Assembly: GCF_042652965.1 (NCBI RefSeq)
Contig: NZ_JBHSHL010000014.1
Span: 62,001 to 126,000 of the forward strand
Reading direction: 5' to 3'
DNA length: 64,000 bases
Source: Filifactor villosus
GTDB taxonomy: Bacteria > Bacillota > Clostridia > Peptostreptococcales > Filifactoraceae
Shown: one piece after another, positions 35,632-44,586 of the stretch
Position numbering within the stretch: position 1 is the first letter of the stretch
How the letters are laid out: each line of letters opens with the position of its first letter
Notes under the pieces: model-generated
Seen by the model: only the letters and a program-made list of their open reading frames with translations
The model's database searches: none
What the model was told of the DNA's origin: nothing
Translations under genes and position numbers: made by a program

Positions 35632-36759
35632 ATGAAATCAAAAACAGGTGCGACAGACAAGTTAAAAAACTTTGAATTTACGATATTTTTTACCGTGATC
35701 GGATTGTTCTTGCTGGGGATCGTGCTGCTTATGAGCGCGACACACTTAAATGATCTCAAGAGGATCATCATTCAATTTGCAACGTTTCTCATAGGCTTCG
35801 GCTTTTTGGCCGCCACATCTCTGTTTGATTATATGAGGATAAAAAAGTACCACCGGTATATCTACGGTCTGTGTATCTTTTTGTTGCTTTTGGTTTGGAT
35901 ACCGGGGATCAGAAGGCCTCAGTTCGGAGCTTATTCGTGGGTAAGTATGTTTGGTGTATTCAACCTCCAAACATCGGAGATTGTAAAACCCCTGTTTATT
36001 CTGTTGTATGCGGCTTACCTGGAAGATAAAAAGGGAAGGATCAGTGAGATGGGAGATCTGGTAAAGGCCTTGTTGTTTCCTGTTCCCATTCTTCTTTTGA
36101 TTTTTATACAGCCTGATTTAGGAGGAACGATCGTGTTTTTGTGTATTATGTTCGGCATGCTTTTTGTTGCCGGACTGGATATAAAATTGATCCTTCTCGG
36201 CTTTACAAGTTTTATACTCTCGTTTCCTCTGATCTATAAGTTTGCTCTAAAACCGCACCAGGTAAAGAGGCTTAACGACTATGTCAACATTCTTCTCAAT
36301 CCTTCAGACTTATCCACCCTGTATACGGAAAATTTACAGGTAATCCAGTCCATAACGGCAATAGGGTCGGGCGGGGTGTTCGGTAAGGGATGGATGAAGG
36401 GGACCTATAGCCAATACGGTTTTATCCCGGTTGCGTCCAGTGATTTTCTCTTTTCCGTGGCGGGAGAGGAATTTGGATTTATCGGAATGTCAATCATTCT
36501 TCTTTTGTTTTTTATCTTCTTGATAAGGATATTGAGAATAGCCGTCTTATCCAAGGACTTTTATGGGACCTTGATCTGTATTGGAAGTTTTTCTATGTTT
36601 TTCTACCAGGTTGTTCAAAACATCGGTATGACGATCGGTATCATTCCGGTCACGGGTCTTACCCTCCCTTTCGTAAGTTACGGAGGAAGTTCAATGATCT
36701 CCGCGATGATGACGGTTTCTTTGGTATTAAATGTTTCCAAAAACAGAAAACAGTTTTAA
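35632..36759 (+). CDS. rodA: RodA/FtsW-type peptidoglycan polymerase
   Basis: The 375-residue SEDS glycosyltransferase has ten membrane helices. Key segments are GAYSWVSMFG, QPDLGGTIVFL, the YTENLQVIQSITAIGSGG region and PVTGLTLPFVSYGGSSM near the C-terminus. Neighbouring mreC, mreD and PBP2 point to RodA rather than FtsW. It polymerises lipid II during side-wall growth. It has no strong Shine-Dalgarno sequence; a TAGGAGT lies about 10 nt upstream. Confidence 0.93.
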   Translation: MKSKTGATDKLKNFEFTIFFTVIGLFLLGIVLLMSATHLNDLKRIIIQFATFLIGFGFLAATSLFDYMRIKKYHRYIYGLCIFLLLLVWIPGIRRPQFGAYSWVSMFGVFNLQTSEIVKPLFILLYAAYLEDKKGRISEMGDLVKALLFPVPILLLIFIQPDLGGTIVFLCIMFGMLFVAGLDIKLILLGFTSFILSFPLIYKFALKPHQVKRLNDYVNILLNPSDLSTLYTENLQVIQSITAIGSGGVFGKGWMKGTYSQYGFIPVASSDFLFSVAGEEFGFIGMSIILLLFFIFLIRILRIAVLSKDFYGTLICIGSFSMFFYQVVQNIGMTIGIIPVTGLTLPFVSYGGSSMISAMMTVSLVLNVSKNRKQF

Positions 36760-36858
36760 TACTATATCCGATGGAAATGCACGTTTTTATGGTAGAAGGG
36801 CTCTGAAAGTTCTCTGATATGATGACTTAAAATGAAAATAGTATAAAAAGGGGAAGAG

Positions 36859-37260
36859 ATGAATATAGCATTAATAGCTCATGATAACAAAAAAGAGTTG
36901 ATGGTCAACTTCTGTTTGGCATACAAGAAGATCTTATCCGAACATGTTCTGTACGGAACGGGAACTACAGGTAAGAGTATCATGGAAGGAACAGGTTTGA
37001 ACGTCATTCGACTGAATTCGGGTCCTTTGGGCGGAGATCAGCAAATCGGCGCGATGGTTTCCAACCGAGATATGGATCTCGTGATTTTTTTAAGAGATCC
37101 TCTAACCAGTCAGCCTCACGAACCGGATGTACAGGCTTTGCTTAGGATCTGTGATGTTCATATGATTCCTTTGGCAACGAATTTGCAATCCGCCGAGTTG
37201 TTCTTGAGAGCCATCAAAGCAGGCTTGTATGACGATTTGGATCTTCTAAAAAAGAAATAA
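36859..37260 (+). CDS. mgsA: Methylglyoxal synthase
   Basis: The 133-residue enzyme converts dihydroxyacetone phosphate to methylglyoxal and phosphate. Motifs are AHDNKK at residues 7-12, the phosphate-binding GTGTTGKS, GPLGGDQQIG with the catalytic Asp, and DPLTSQPHEPDV. mgsA at the end of a shape/min cluster is a recurring clostridial arrangement. ATG after AAAGGGGAAGAG. Confidence 0.96.
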   Translation: MNIALIAHDNKKELMVNFCLAYKKILSEHVLYGTGTTGKSIMEGTGLNVIRLNSGPLGGDQQIGAMVSNRDMDLVIFLRDPLTSQPHEPDVQALLRICDVHMIPLATNLQSAELFLRAIKAGLYDDLDLLKKK

Positions 37261-37498
37261 GTTTACAAAGTTTGAGGCCATCGATGGAGTTGGAAACAGC
37301 TTTGCAGTGTTAGCTGAAATCCCATCGAAAAGTCTATGGGATAAGCTATAAAATGGCTGAAACTTACAGGATGTAAGAGAATGAATTGCTTGAACGGGTA
37401 TTCTTAAATCCGATGTTGCTTTGTTTGTTTTTTTGAATAAATTTTTGTACTAAAAGTAAAATATAACGGTTTTAAAAAATGAGTAATGAGGAAGAGGA

Positions 37499-38602
37499 AT
37501 GAAGCGAGTTATTTTAGGTATGAGCGGCGGTGTTGATTCATCCGTTGCAGCTGTCTTGTTAAAACAGCAGGGTTATGAGGTCATAGGTCTGTTTATGAAG
37601 AATTGGGATGAAAAAGATGAGGGCGGAGTTTGTAGCGCTACGCAGGATTATGAGGATGTTATGAGGGTTGCAGGAGCCTTAGACATCCCTTTTTATACTG
37701 TGAATTTTGAGAAGGAATACTGGGACAGGGTATTTTCTTACTTTTTGGATGAGTTGAAGAACGGAAGAACTCCCAACCCTGATGTTATGTGCAATCAGGA
37801 GATCAAATTCAATGCCTTTTTAGATTATGCTCTAAAATTGGAAGCTGATTACATTGCTATGGGGCACTATGCGAGAGTTCTGGAAAAGGATGGAAGGTTT
37901 TATCTGGCAAGAGGAAGGGACGAGAACAAGGATCAGAGTTATTTCCTGTCCCGCATCACGGAAAAAGCACTTTCCAAGACCCTGTTTCCGATCGGAGAAC
38001 TCACCAAGATGGAAGTTCGATCCATCGCTGAGCGGCATAAGCTCTATACTGCTGCGAAGAAGGATTCCACAGGAATCTGTTTTATCGGTGAAAGAAACTT
38101 CGATGCCTTTTTGGACAAGTATCTCCTATCGACAAAGGGAAGGATCCTTACGGTAGATGGTAAGGTAATAGGAGAGCATTCCGGTTTGATTCATTATACG
38201 ATCGGTCAGAGAAAAGGGATCGGGATAGGGGGAGTCGGCAGCGGAGAACCTTGGTTTGTCGTCGGGAAGAACTTGAAAAAGAATATCTTGTATGTCGCTC
38301 AAGGCACCGATCATCCCGCTTTGTTTACGACGGAGTTGCTTGGAGAGCAGGCGACTTGGATTACGGAGAAACCGGTTTTTCCGTTCAAGGCTGCAGCCAA
38401 GTTCCGATATCGTCAGAAGGACATTCCTGTCACCCTTTATGAGACGAAAAACGGATCTATCCGTGTAGTGTATGACGAGAAGGTCAAGTCCATAACCCCG
38501 GGGCAGGTAGCCGTGTTTTACGACGGGGAAATCTGTTTGGGAAGTGCTATTATCACAAAGGGAAGACCTTTGGAAGAAAAATACCGTTTTTTGCATGAGT
38601 GA
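37499..38602 (+). CDS. mnmA: tRNA-specific 2-thiouridylase
   Basis: The 367-residue enzyme makes s2U34 in Lys, Glu and Gln tRNAs. The ATP-pyrophosphatase loop GMSGGVDSSVA is at residues 7-17, the first catalytic Cys is in NPDVMCNQEIKF at about 100, and the second is in STGICFIGERNF at about 198. The central and C-terminal beta-barrel domains are present. ATG at 37499. No cysteine desulfurase is adjacent. The following 447 bp holds the nested repeats. Confidence 0.97.
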   Translation: MKRVILGMSGGVDSSVAAVLLKQQGYEVIGLFMKNWDEKDEGGVCSATQDYEDVMRVAGALDIPFYTVNFEKEYWDRVFSYFLDELKNGRTPNPDVMCNQEIKFNAFLDYALKLEADYIAMGHYARVLEKDGRFYLARGRDENKDQSYFLSRITEKALSKTLFPIGELTKMEVRSIAERHKLYTAAKKDSTGICFIGERNFDAFLDKYLLSTKGRILTVDGKVIGEHSGLIHYTIGQRKGIGIGGVGSGEPWFVVGKNLKKNILYVAQGTDHPALFTTELLGEQATWITEKPVFPFKAAAKFRYRQKDIPVTLYETKNGSIRVVYDEKVKSITPGQVAVFYDGEICLGSAIITKGRPLEEKYRFLHE

Positions 38603-38700
38603 TCGTGCATATATCAGGATGCATTTGTTTTGCGTTTTCCGTTTCGAAACAGCAGGACAGATGTATCCCTTTGTTTTTTTGGAAGGAGGACGCTCTGCCG

Positions 38701-38960
38701 TGAGGTCGCGAAACACCTAATACTACTATTCTTTTGAGTAGTGGATATAAACGATCTGTGACCCATAGAAGACAACATAGTTTTTCGCGATCGAAAAATA
38801 GATATATCGGTACTCCTGTTGGAGAAGAGTATAAAGCGATATCTTGTTTTTGATATGGGTACAACAAAGCTCTGAAATAAATGTGTTCAAAAAATTTGTA
38901 TGAGTGAAAACAGTTTTATACGTTTCTGTAAATTGTGTAGCACCCCTCTTATGTTTCTAT
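38701..38960. repeat. Family B repeat interrupted by a family A repeat
   Basis: The left 18 bp (GGTCGCGAAACACCTAA-like) matches the B terminus. From 38832 the B interior resumes (GCTCTGAAATAAATG, GTGAAAACAGTTTTAT) and ends AAATTGTGTAGCACCCCTCTTATG. Removing the A copy at 38724-38831 leaves about 150 bp, the normal B length. Confidence 0.5.
38724..38831 (-). repeat. Family A repeat nested in family B
   Basis: It is a well-preserved copy in minus orientation: TACTATTCTTTTGAGTAGTG at one end, GGATATAAACGATCTGTGAC, CCATAGAAGAC, AGATATATCGG, and GAAGAGTATA at the other end. TA lies on both sides, compatible with insertion at a TA dinucleotide. Confidence 0.75.
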
Positions 38961-39049
38961 AAAACGAAAATCTCTCGGCACAGGTCCCGGATTTAAACAG
39001 TGTGTATCAGGGTATGAATTGGAATAGTTAAGAGGAGGAGAGACAGATT

Positions 39050-40561
39050 ATGAAGAAGTATGATGTTATTGTAATAGGTACGGGTGCAGGCAATATTATT
39101 ATCGAAGAAGCATTGAAGAATGGCTCCAAGTGTGCTTTGATCGAAAAGGACAAGTTTGGAGGTACTTGCCTCACAAGAGGTTGTATCCCTACAAAGGTGA
39201 TGGTAAGCGTCGCCGATGCGATCCGTGAGATGCAAAGCTATTCCAAGATTGGTATTCGAGTTGAAAAACCCGTCGTAGACTTTGATCTCTTATCTAAAAG
39301 AGTGTGGACAAAGATCGATGAGAGTATAGAGTTAAAAGAATTTTTTGAAGCTGCGGACAACTTGGATGTCTACGAAGGAACAGCAAGATTTCTGGAGAAT
39401 AAGGTGATCGAAGTTACAAACAAGGAAGATGGTTCTAAGGAAAAGCTCAGTGCCGATAAGATCTTTATCAACGTGGGAGCAAGAACCAAAATCAATTCTT
39501 TCGAAGGTTTGGATGGTGTAGATTATTTGACGAGCGAGACCTTTTTCGGGCACAGATTCCCTCAAAAACCTTATAAGAGCATTGTTATTCTAGGAGGTGG
39601 TCCGATCGGTTGTGAGTTTGCCCATGTGTTTTCCGCCTTGGGAACAAAGGTAACTCTGGTCCAACACAATGTGAGGTTATTGCCTCGTGAAGAAGAGGAA
39701 GTGTCTGCAGAGATCTTAAAGTATATGAGACACTTCGGAGTCGAGGTCATCTTAAATCAGGATACGGTATCAATAAGAGAAGAAGCAGGATCGAAGTTTT
39801 TGGTAATAAAAGAACGTACGACCGGAGAAGAGAGAGAGGTTTCGGCAGAGGAGGTTTTATTTGCCTCGGGAGTAAGGGCGAACTCGAATCTGCTATCACT
39901 TGAGAACACAGATATTGAAACGGATTCTAAAGGATGGATTCTGACCAATGAATTTTTGGAAACCTCGGTGGAAGGGGTATATGCTCTTGGAGACATCAAC
40001 GGAAAACAGCAGTTTAGACACAAGGCGAACTATGAGGCGGATATTTTAGCGCACAACCTCTTTATGAATAAGAAGCCGGAAGAATTTCGTTGGACAAGTT
40101 ACGATCTGGTTCCGGCAGTTACCTTCTGTTATCCTCAGGTAGCCCATGTCGGTCTGACTCAAAAAGAAGCTGTTGAACAAGGATATCAGGTCAAAGTAGG
40201 ATATAATCACTATTATGAAACGGCGAAGGGGTATGCCCTCGGACATGAAAAGGGTGATGAATTGGGAGCTTTTGCAAAGCTGATCGTAGACAAGGATACA
40301 AACAAGATGTTGGGTATCCATGTTGTAGGTACACAAGCATCCATTCTGATCCAGCCTTTCTTAAATCTTATGAATGCGGGAGAACAGGACCTTGTCCCCA
40401 TCAATGAGCATATAGGAAGTCCTCTAACCTTTAAACTTAGAGAAGAAAAGGCAAAGAGATATCTGGATCCTCAAGACCACAGGGCGATACGAGAGGCTAT
40501 GGTTCCTCATCCGACCCTTTCAGAAGTTTCGATTTGGACATTTTATCATATGTCCGAATAG
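39050..40561 (+). CDS. Dihydrolipoyl dehydrogenase-like NAD(P)/FAD disulfide oxidoreductase
   Basis: The 503-residue class I flavoprotein reductase has an N-terminal FAD site (VIVIGTGAGN at 7-15) and a redox-active disulfide C40-x4-C45 in GGTCLTRGCIPTK. The NAD(P) site is ILGGGPIGCEFA at about 183, and the C-terminal dimer region has the HPTLSE catalytic motif. Related enzymes reduce lipoamide, mycothione or mercuric ion. Neither a 2-oxoacid dehydrogenase complex nor mer genes are nearby, so the substrate is open. AGGAGGAGAG precedes the ATG. Confidence 0.88.
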   Translation: MKKYDVIVIGTGAGNIIIEEALKNGSKCALIEKDKFGGTCLTRGCIPTKVMVSVADAIREMQSYSKIGIRVEKPVVDFDLLSKRVWTKIDESIELKEFFEAADNLDVYEGTARFLENKVIEVTNKEDGSKEKLSADKIFINVGARTKINSFEGLDGVDYLTSETFFGHRFPQKPYKSIVILGGGPIGCEFAHVFSALGTKVTLVQHNVRLLPREEEEVSAEILKYMRHFGVEVILNQDTVSIREEAGSKFLVIKERTTGEEREVSAEEVLFASGVRANSNLLSLENTDIETDSKGWILTNEFLETSVEGVYALGDINGKQQFRHKANYEADILAHNLFMNKKPEEFRWTSYDLVPAVTFCYPQVAHVGLTQKEAVEQGYQVKVGYNHYYETAKGYALGHEKGDELGAFAKLIVDKDTNKMLGIHVVGTQASILIQPFLNLMNAGEQDLVPINEHIGSPLTFKLREEKAKRYLDPQDHRAIREAMVPHPTLSEVSIWTFYHMSE

Positions 40562-40690
40562 GTTTTCATTTGCATGGAAAAATACTGCCCAAAGACATGA
40601 CTGGCACTTTCTATGCACTTTACAAGAAACTTGTGAAATGAATACTGTTGAGAGCTTTTTTGGATTTTATGTGTTTCCATCAGAATATCA

Positions 40691-40721
40691 GGGAGTAGCC
40701 TTGTGATAAAAGGCTATTCCC
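40691..40721 (+). other. Stable hairpin upstream of the AI-2E-type permease gene
   Basis: GGGAGTAGCCTT pairs with AAGGCTATTCCC (one G-T pair) around a 7-nt loop, 25 bp before the next ATG. No T-run follows, so it is not a standard terminator; it may be an mRNA leader stem. Confidence 0.5.
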
Positions 40722-40746
40722 GCTTGTCAAAAAGGGGGAAGGATGT

Positions 40747-41937
40747 ATGGAAGCTTCCGAAAAGAAAGAGATGATGAAAAAGATACAAGTGTACAGCGCT
40801 TCTCTTTGTGTAGCTGTATTGTTCTACTTTCTTATCAAAAACTTTCCGTTGGGGATCAGATTTATCAATCATTTTTTTAAGATGATGACGCCGTTTATCT
40901 ACGGGTTCATCATTTCATTTCTTATGCTCAAACCGATGCAAAAAATAGATGATTCACTGAAAAAAATCTTGTGTAGGAGAAAGGATCGTTCAGGATTATG
41001 TAGAGGAATTGCAATAGGCTTGACCTTTTTGATCGTTCTCTTGGTTTTGTTTTTGATCTCATCCATCTTTTTTCCTCAATTGATTTACAATCTAAACCAG
41101 TTGATTGAAATGATGCCCGAGTATATAACGCGTTTTGAAAAAATGCTTACACGCTGGGAGGATGAATTTGCACTCTCGAGTATGATCCGTCCCGTCTTGG
41201 GGGAAGACATCGAAAATATGTTTGATATCGGAGATATAAGTCAAAGGATACTTAAGGTCTTACAATCTCTGCTTCCCAAGGTGATCAGCTTCTCGACCGG
41301 ATTTACAAACAGCCTGATGAACGTGGGAATGGGAGTCATCATCTCCATTTACTTCTTAAGTGGAAAGGAGAGATTCCAATCTCAAATAAAGAAGGTCCTC
41401 TATGCTTGTTTTCACGAAAATACGGTCAAAGAAATCTTTCGAATTTCTTATATGGTCAATGAGACTTTCCGCAACTATATTGCCGGTCAGCTGCTTGACG
41501 CGCTCATCGTAGGTTTGATTACCTTTGTGATGATGTTGATCCTACGTATCCCTTTGGCCTTTATCATAGGAGTTTTGATTATGATCACGAACATAGTCCC
41601 TATGATAGGACCTTTTTTGGGAGGTATACCGAGCTTCTTTCTTATATTAATGGTCGATCCGATCAAGGCGATCTGGTTTGTTATTTTGGTTACGGTATTG
41701 CAGCAGATAGACGGAAACATTATAGCCCCGAAGATAGTGGGTGATTCTACAGGATTGTCGGGTTTTTGGGTTTTGCTTGCCATCTTCCTCGGCGGTGCTA
41801 TCGGAGGGATCTCCGCTATTGTCATTGCTGTTCCGGTGATGTCTGTGATTTACACCTTGGTTAAGGAACGTGTAGAAAAGAAACTGGAACGGAAAAATCT
41901 TCCGATAGAAACGGAGTTTTATGAAGATGCTCAATGA
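40747..41937 (+). CDS. AI-2E-family transporter
   Basis: The 396-residue protein resembles the AI-2E/PerM permease family: about eight helices, a long extracytoplasmic or amphipathic middle section (about 110-200), and the family core FLGGIPSFFLILMVDP and later DGNIIAPKIVGDSTGL with IFLGGAIGGI. Family members include the TqsA AI-2 exporter and Na+(Li+)/H+ antiporters, so the substrate cannot be fixed. ATG at 40747 after AAGGGGGAAGG. It is a single gene. Confidence 0.9.
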   Translation: MEASEKKEMMKKIQVYSASLCVAVLFYFLIKNFPLGIRFINHFFKMMTPFIYGFIISFLMLKPMQKIDDSLKKILCRRKDRSGLCRGIAIGLTFLIVLLVLFLISSIFFPQLIYNLNQLIEMMPEYITRFEKMLTRWEDEFALSSMIRPVLGEDIENMFDIGDISQRILKVLQSLLPKVISFSTGFTNSLMNVGMGVIISIYFLSGKERFQSQIKKVLYACFHENTVKEIFRISYMVNETFRNYIAGQLLDALIVGLITFVMMLILRIPLAFIIGVLIMITNIVPMIGPFLGGIPSFFLILMVDPIKAIWFVILVTVLQQIDGNIIAPKIVGDSTGLSGFWVLLAIFLGGAIGGISAIVIAVPVMSVIYTLVKERVEKKLERKNLPIETEFYEDAQ

Positions 41938-42053
41938 TGTGAAGTTGAGAAGTAAAACTTCCTAGATTCTCAAATCTTCTTAGTATTTATATCTCCTGAA
42001 GAGTAAAGGTTATGAAGTCAAGGGATATCACAGGTATGCAAAGAGATGAAAAA

Positions 42054-42209
42054 ATTAGAGAAACACCTCATGATGATAACACAAGGAAAGCAGTGGAGGG
42101 GAGTTTCCCGAAGAAAAAATCGAGATCAAAAACCCTTGATTTTAGATGTTTTTTCTTGGTCAGCTACTACAGATAAAAACCTCTGAGTTATGTGCGGTGT
42201 TTCTCTAAT
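42054..42209. repeat. Family B repeat with perfect 14-bp terminal inverted repeats
   Basis: ATTAGAGAAACACC at 42054-42067 is the exact reverse complement of GGTGTTTCTCTAAT at 42196-42209, and the total length is 156 bp. The interior has no ORF. It is the clearest family B copy in the window. Confidence 0.8.
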
Positions 42210-42223
42210 TACAAATCTCCTAC

Positions 42224-42252
42224 TTGCAAAAAAAGTTGATATCGGATACTAT
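42224..42252 (+). promoter_or_regulatory. Promoter for the YfcC-type transporter gene
   Basis: TTGCAA (42224-42229) and TACTAT (42247-42252) are separated by 17 bp, with the ATG 31 bp after the -10. It lies directly beside the end of a family B repeat. Confidence 0.6.
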
Positions 42253-42283
42253 AAAGGAGATATTATATTAGGAGGAGATTAAA

Positions 42284-43807
42284 ATGGGTTTTAAGACAGG
42301 AAAAAACAAAGGGATTAAGGTTCCCGACACTTTTGTTATCATCTTTTTTGTGGTTGTGATCGCATCTTTATTGACCTACATGGTACCTAAGGGACACTTT
42401 GAAACGGAGCAGATTACATATACGGTCGATGGAGCTGAAAAAACCAGGACTGTAATTAAAAACGGGACTTTCCAATATGTGCAGGATGAAAACGGAATGC
42501 CTCTGAAGGAAGGGGTCAAACTTTTTGCTTCCGATGCGGATGGCAAACCGGGTTTTCTAAACTATATGTTTGAAGGTTTTGTGACCGGAGATAAGTACGG
42601 GAGTGCCATTGGTGTTATAGCTTTTATTTTGGTTATAGGAGGAGCCTTCGGTATTGTACTTTCAACCGGCGCGATCGAAGGTGGGATCATGAAGATGATC
42701 TCAAGGTTCAATGGGAAAGAGTTTATCTTGATTCCCGTGCTCTTCATTCTTTTTTCTTTGGGAGGAGCCGTCTTTGGAATGGGGGAAGAATCCATTCCCT
42801 TCGTTATGATCGTTGTTCCCATGGTAATTGCTATGGGTTATGATGCGGTTGTTGGTATTACGATTACTTATGTGGCAACTCAGATAGGTTTTGCGACCTC
42901 TTGGATGAACCCCTTTTCCGTTGCGATCGCTCAGGGGGTATCAGGGATTCCGGTGATGAGCGGTGCTAATTTCAGGATTTTTATGTGGCTTGTTTTCAAT
43001 GTTATTACTATTGTTTTTATTATGTTCTATGCATCCAAGATAAAGAAAAATCCTCAGGCCTCTGTGTCCTATGAATCCGATGCTTTCTTTAGGGAAGATT
43101 TCGAAAAAACCAAGAATCAAAATATGGATTTCGGTTTGGGTCATAAACTCATTATATTGGATTTAGTTTTAACGATGGTTTGGGTTATCTGGGGTGTTAC
43201 AAAGCAAGGGTATTATATTCCCGAGATTGCTACACAGTTCTTTACAATGGGTCTTGTTGCGGGAATCATTGCAGTTGTATTTAGGCTTAACGATACAGAT
43301 GTCAACGGCATAGCAAAGTCGTTCGTCAATGGGGCTAAGGATCTTCTTGCTCCGGCCATGGTCGTTGGAATGTCCCAAGGAATCATTTTTGTTCTCGGTG
43401 GGACCGATCCGACCAACGGAACAGTCTTAAATACGATATTAAATTCGGCAGCGAATAGTATCGCAAACCTCTCCCCGTCGATCTCGGCTTGGATTATGTA
43501 TATCTTCCAGTCCGTATTCAACTTCTTCGTTGTATCGGGGTCTGGTCAGGCTGCTCTTACCATGCCTTTGATGGCTCCCTTGGCAGACCTTGCGGGAGTG
43601 ACCAGACAGGTTGCGGTCCTTGCCTTCCAATTAGGAGACGGATTGACAAACTTAATCGTTCCGACATCGGGATTATTGATGGCGGTCTTGGGTGCTGCCA
43701 GATTGGACTGGGGAAAATGGGTGAAATTTCAAATAAAAATGCAGGCTGTACTGTTTTTGGTAGCGTCTATCTTTGTGTTTGCGGCAGTTGCAATTAATTT
43801 CGCTTAG
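42284..43807 (+). CDS. YfcC-family transporter (C4-dicarboxylate/basic amino acid type)
   Basis: The 507-residue protein has about twelve membrane helices. It starts VPDTFVIIFFVVVIASLLTYMVPKG, the family start, with an extracytoplasmic loop at about 45-95. Segments GMGEESIPFVMIVVP, ATSWMNPFSVAIAQ and SGSGQAALTMPLMAPLADL are typical YfcC family core motifs. Members are thought to be ion-coupled peptide, dicarboxylate or arginine/ornithine carriers. The ATG follows AGGAGGAGA. It is a single gene, followed by repeats. Confidence 0.88.
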   Translation: MGFKTGKNKGIKVPDTFVIIFFVVVIASLLTYMVPKGHFETEQITYTVDGAEKTRTVIKNGTFQYVQDENGMPLKEGVKLFASDADGKPGFLNYMFEGFVTGDKYGSAIGVIAFILVIGGAFGIVLSTGAIEGGIMKMISRFNGKEFILIPVLFILFSLGGAVFGMGEESIPFVMIVVPMVIAMGYDAVVGITITYVATQIGFATSWMNPFSVAIAQGVSGIPVMSGANFRIFMWLVFNVITIVFIMFYASKIKKNPQASVSYESDAFFREDFEKTKNQNMDFGLGHKLIILDLVLTMVWVIWGVTKQGYYIPEIATQFFTMGLVAGIIAVVFRLNDTDVNGIAKSFVNGAKDLLAPAMVVGMSQGIIFVLGGTDPTNGTVLNTILNSAANSIANLSPSISAWIMYIFQSVFNFFVVSGSGQAALTMPLMAPLADLAGVTRQVAVLAFQLGDGLTNLIVPTSGLLMAVLGAARLDWGKWVKFQIKMQAVLFLVASIFVFAAVAINFA

Positions 43808-43957
43808 GGAAAACACCGTACAAAGGCAATCACTGATTCTTTTGAGTCTATAAAACACAAAAACTTACTATATCAATATTTTTAAGCATTTTATTATCAG
43901 TACAACGTTGATCGAGCGTTGATTTTTCGGATTGTGTAGTGTATTGTTTCATTTAAG
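43806..43957. repeat. Family B repeat, divergent copy
   Basis: It begins AGGGAAAACACCGTACAAAGGC; AACACCGTACAAAGGCAA also occurs in reverse complement at the right end of the copy at 58806-58957. The other end, ATTGTGTAGTGTATTG, is decayed. It starts at the stop codon of the preceding gene. Confidence 0.55.
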
Positions 43958-44080
43958 TTTATGTAAGCCTCAATGTGCCATCAGCCTTTCTTCGTTATAA
44001 CAAAGGATGCAAAAAATAAGGGAACTGTCAATATGCCGCTACAGCGGTGTTGCCCCGTTTTTTTGTGGAAGTGCATCTAA

Positions 44081-44193
44081 TACTGTTCTTCGATAGAAGT
44101 ATGGTTATATCTGTTTTGCAACCACGAAAATTCGTGTTCTCTTCTATAGGAGTGCAAATCGTTGATATCCATTATTTAAAGGAATAGTAGTAT
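44081..44193 (+). repeat. Family A repeat
   Basis: TACTGTTCTTCGATAGAAG, ATGGTTATATCTGTTTT, CTTCTATAGGAGTGCAAATC, GATATCCATTATTTAAAGG and AATAGTAGTA appear in order. It is one of the best plus-orientation copies. Confidence 0.8.
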
Positions 44194-44436
44194 AAAAGTG
44201 CTTGTTCTGAAATCAGTATCCCCTGTTTATCTGTGATGATAACAAGACGGAGGATCTTTTGTTACAGTAAACATTTTGTAGAAGTCGGGAGGTATAGGAC
44301 TAAAAATCTTATATCTCCTTTGCTTGTGCAGGAACCTCAGCTGGTCGTTATATTTTCTTTGACACAGGGGAGATTTCTTGGTATCTTTAAATATACATCG
44401 AGTTATTTGAGATATCTTTTGTATCTCTTAAAGTAA

Positions 44437-44545
44437 TACTATTGTCCCATAAAAAGTGGTCATATCGATGTTGTCACTGCAAAAATCCGTTTAGCTCTTG
44501 TGGACGCACAAATACGGATATCAACGGTTTAAAAGCATAATAGTA
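44437..44545 (+). repeat. Family A repeat
   Basis: TACTATTGTCCCATAAAAAG, TCATATCGATG, CGGATATCAACGGTTTAAAAG and CATAATAGTATA occur at the expected spacing. It ends about 40 bp before the ABC-F start codon. Confidence 0.7.
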
Positions 44546-44586
44546 TAAAACCTGATAAAAGTGTCAGGATAATCAAAGGAGACGTT

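Larger units (their letters stand above)
43958..44586. other. Gene-free stretch with two family A copies
   Basis: It holds A copies at 44081-44193 and 44437-44545. A 67-codon ORF at 44233-44436 has no ribosome binding site or motif and is rejected. A weak stem CCTGA/TCAGG lies just before the ABC-F gene. Confidence 0.5.

Noticed and set aside
42214..42280. AATCTCCT upstream of the YfcC-type gene is complementary to its ribosome binding site AGGAGATT and could act as an anti-Shine-Dalgarno switch.
   Set aside because: The likely promoter (42224-42252) starts transcription after the AATCTCCT element, so it would not be in the mRNA.
44233..44436. 67-codon ORF between two family A repeats.
   Set aside because: It lacks a start signal and lies in repeat-rich non-coding DNA.
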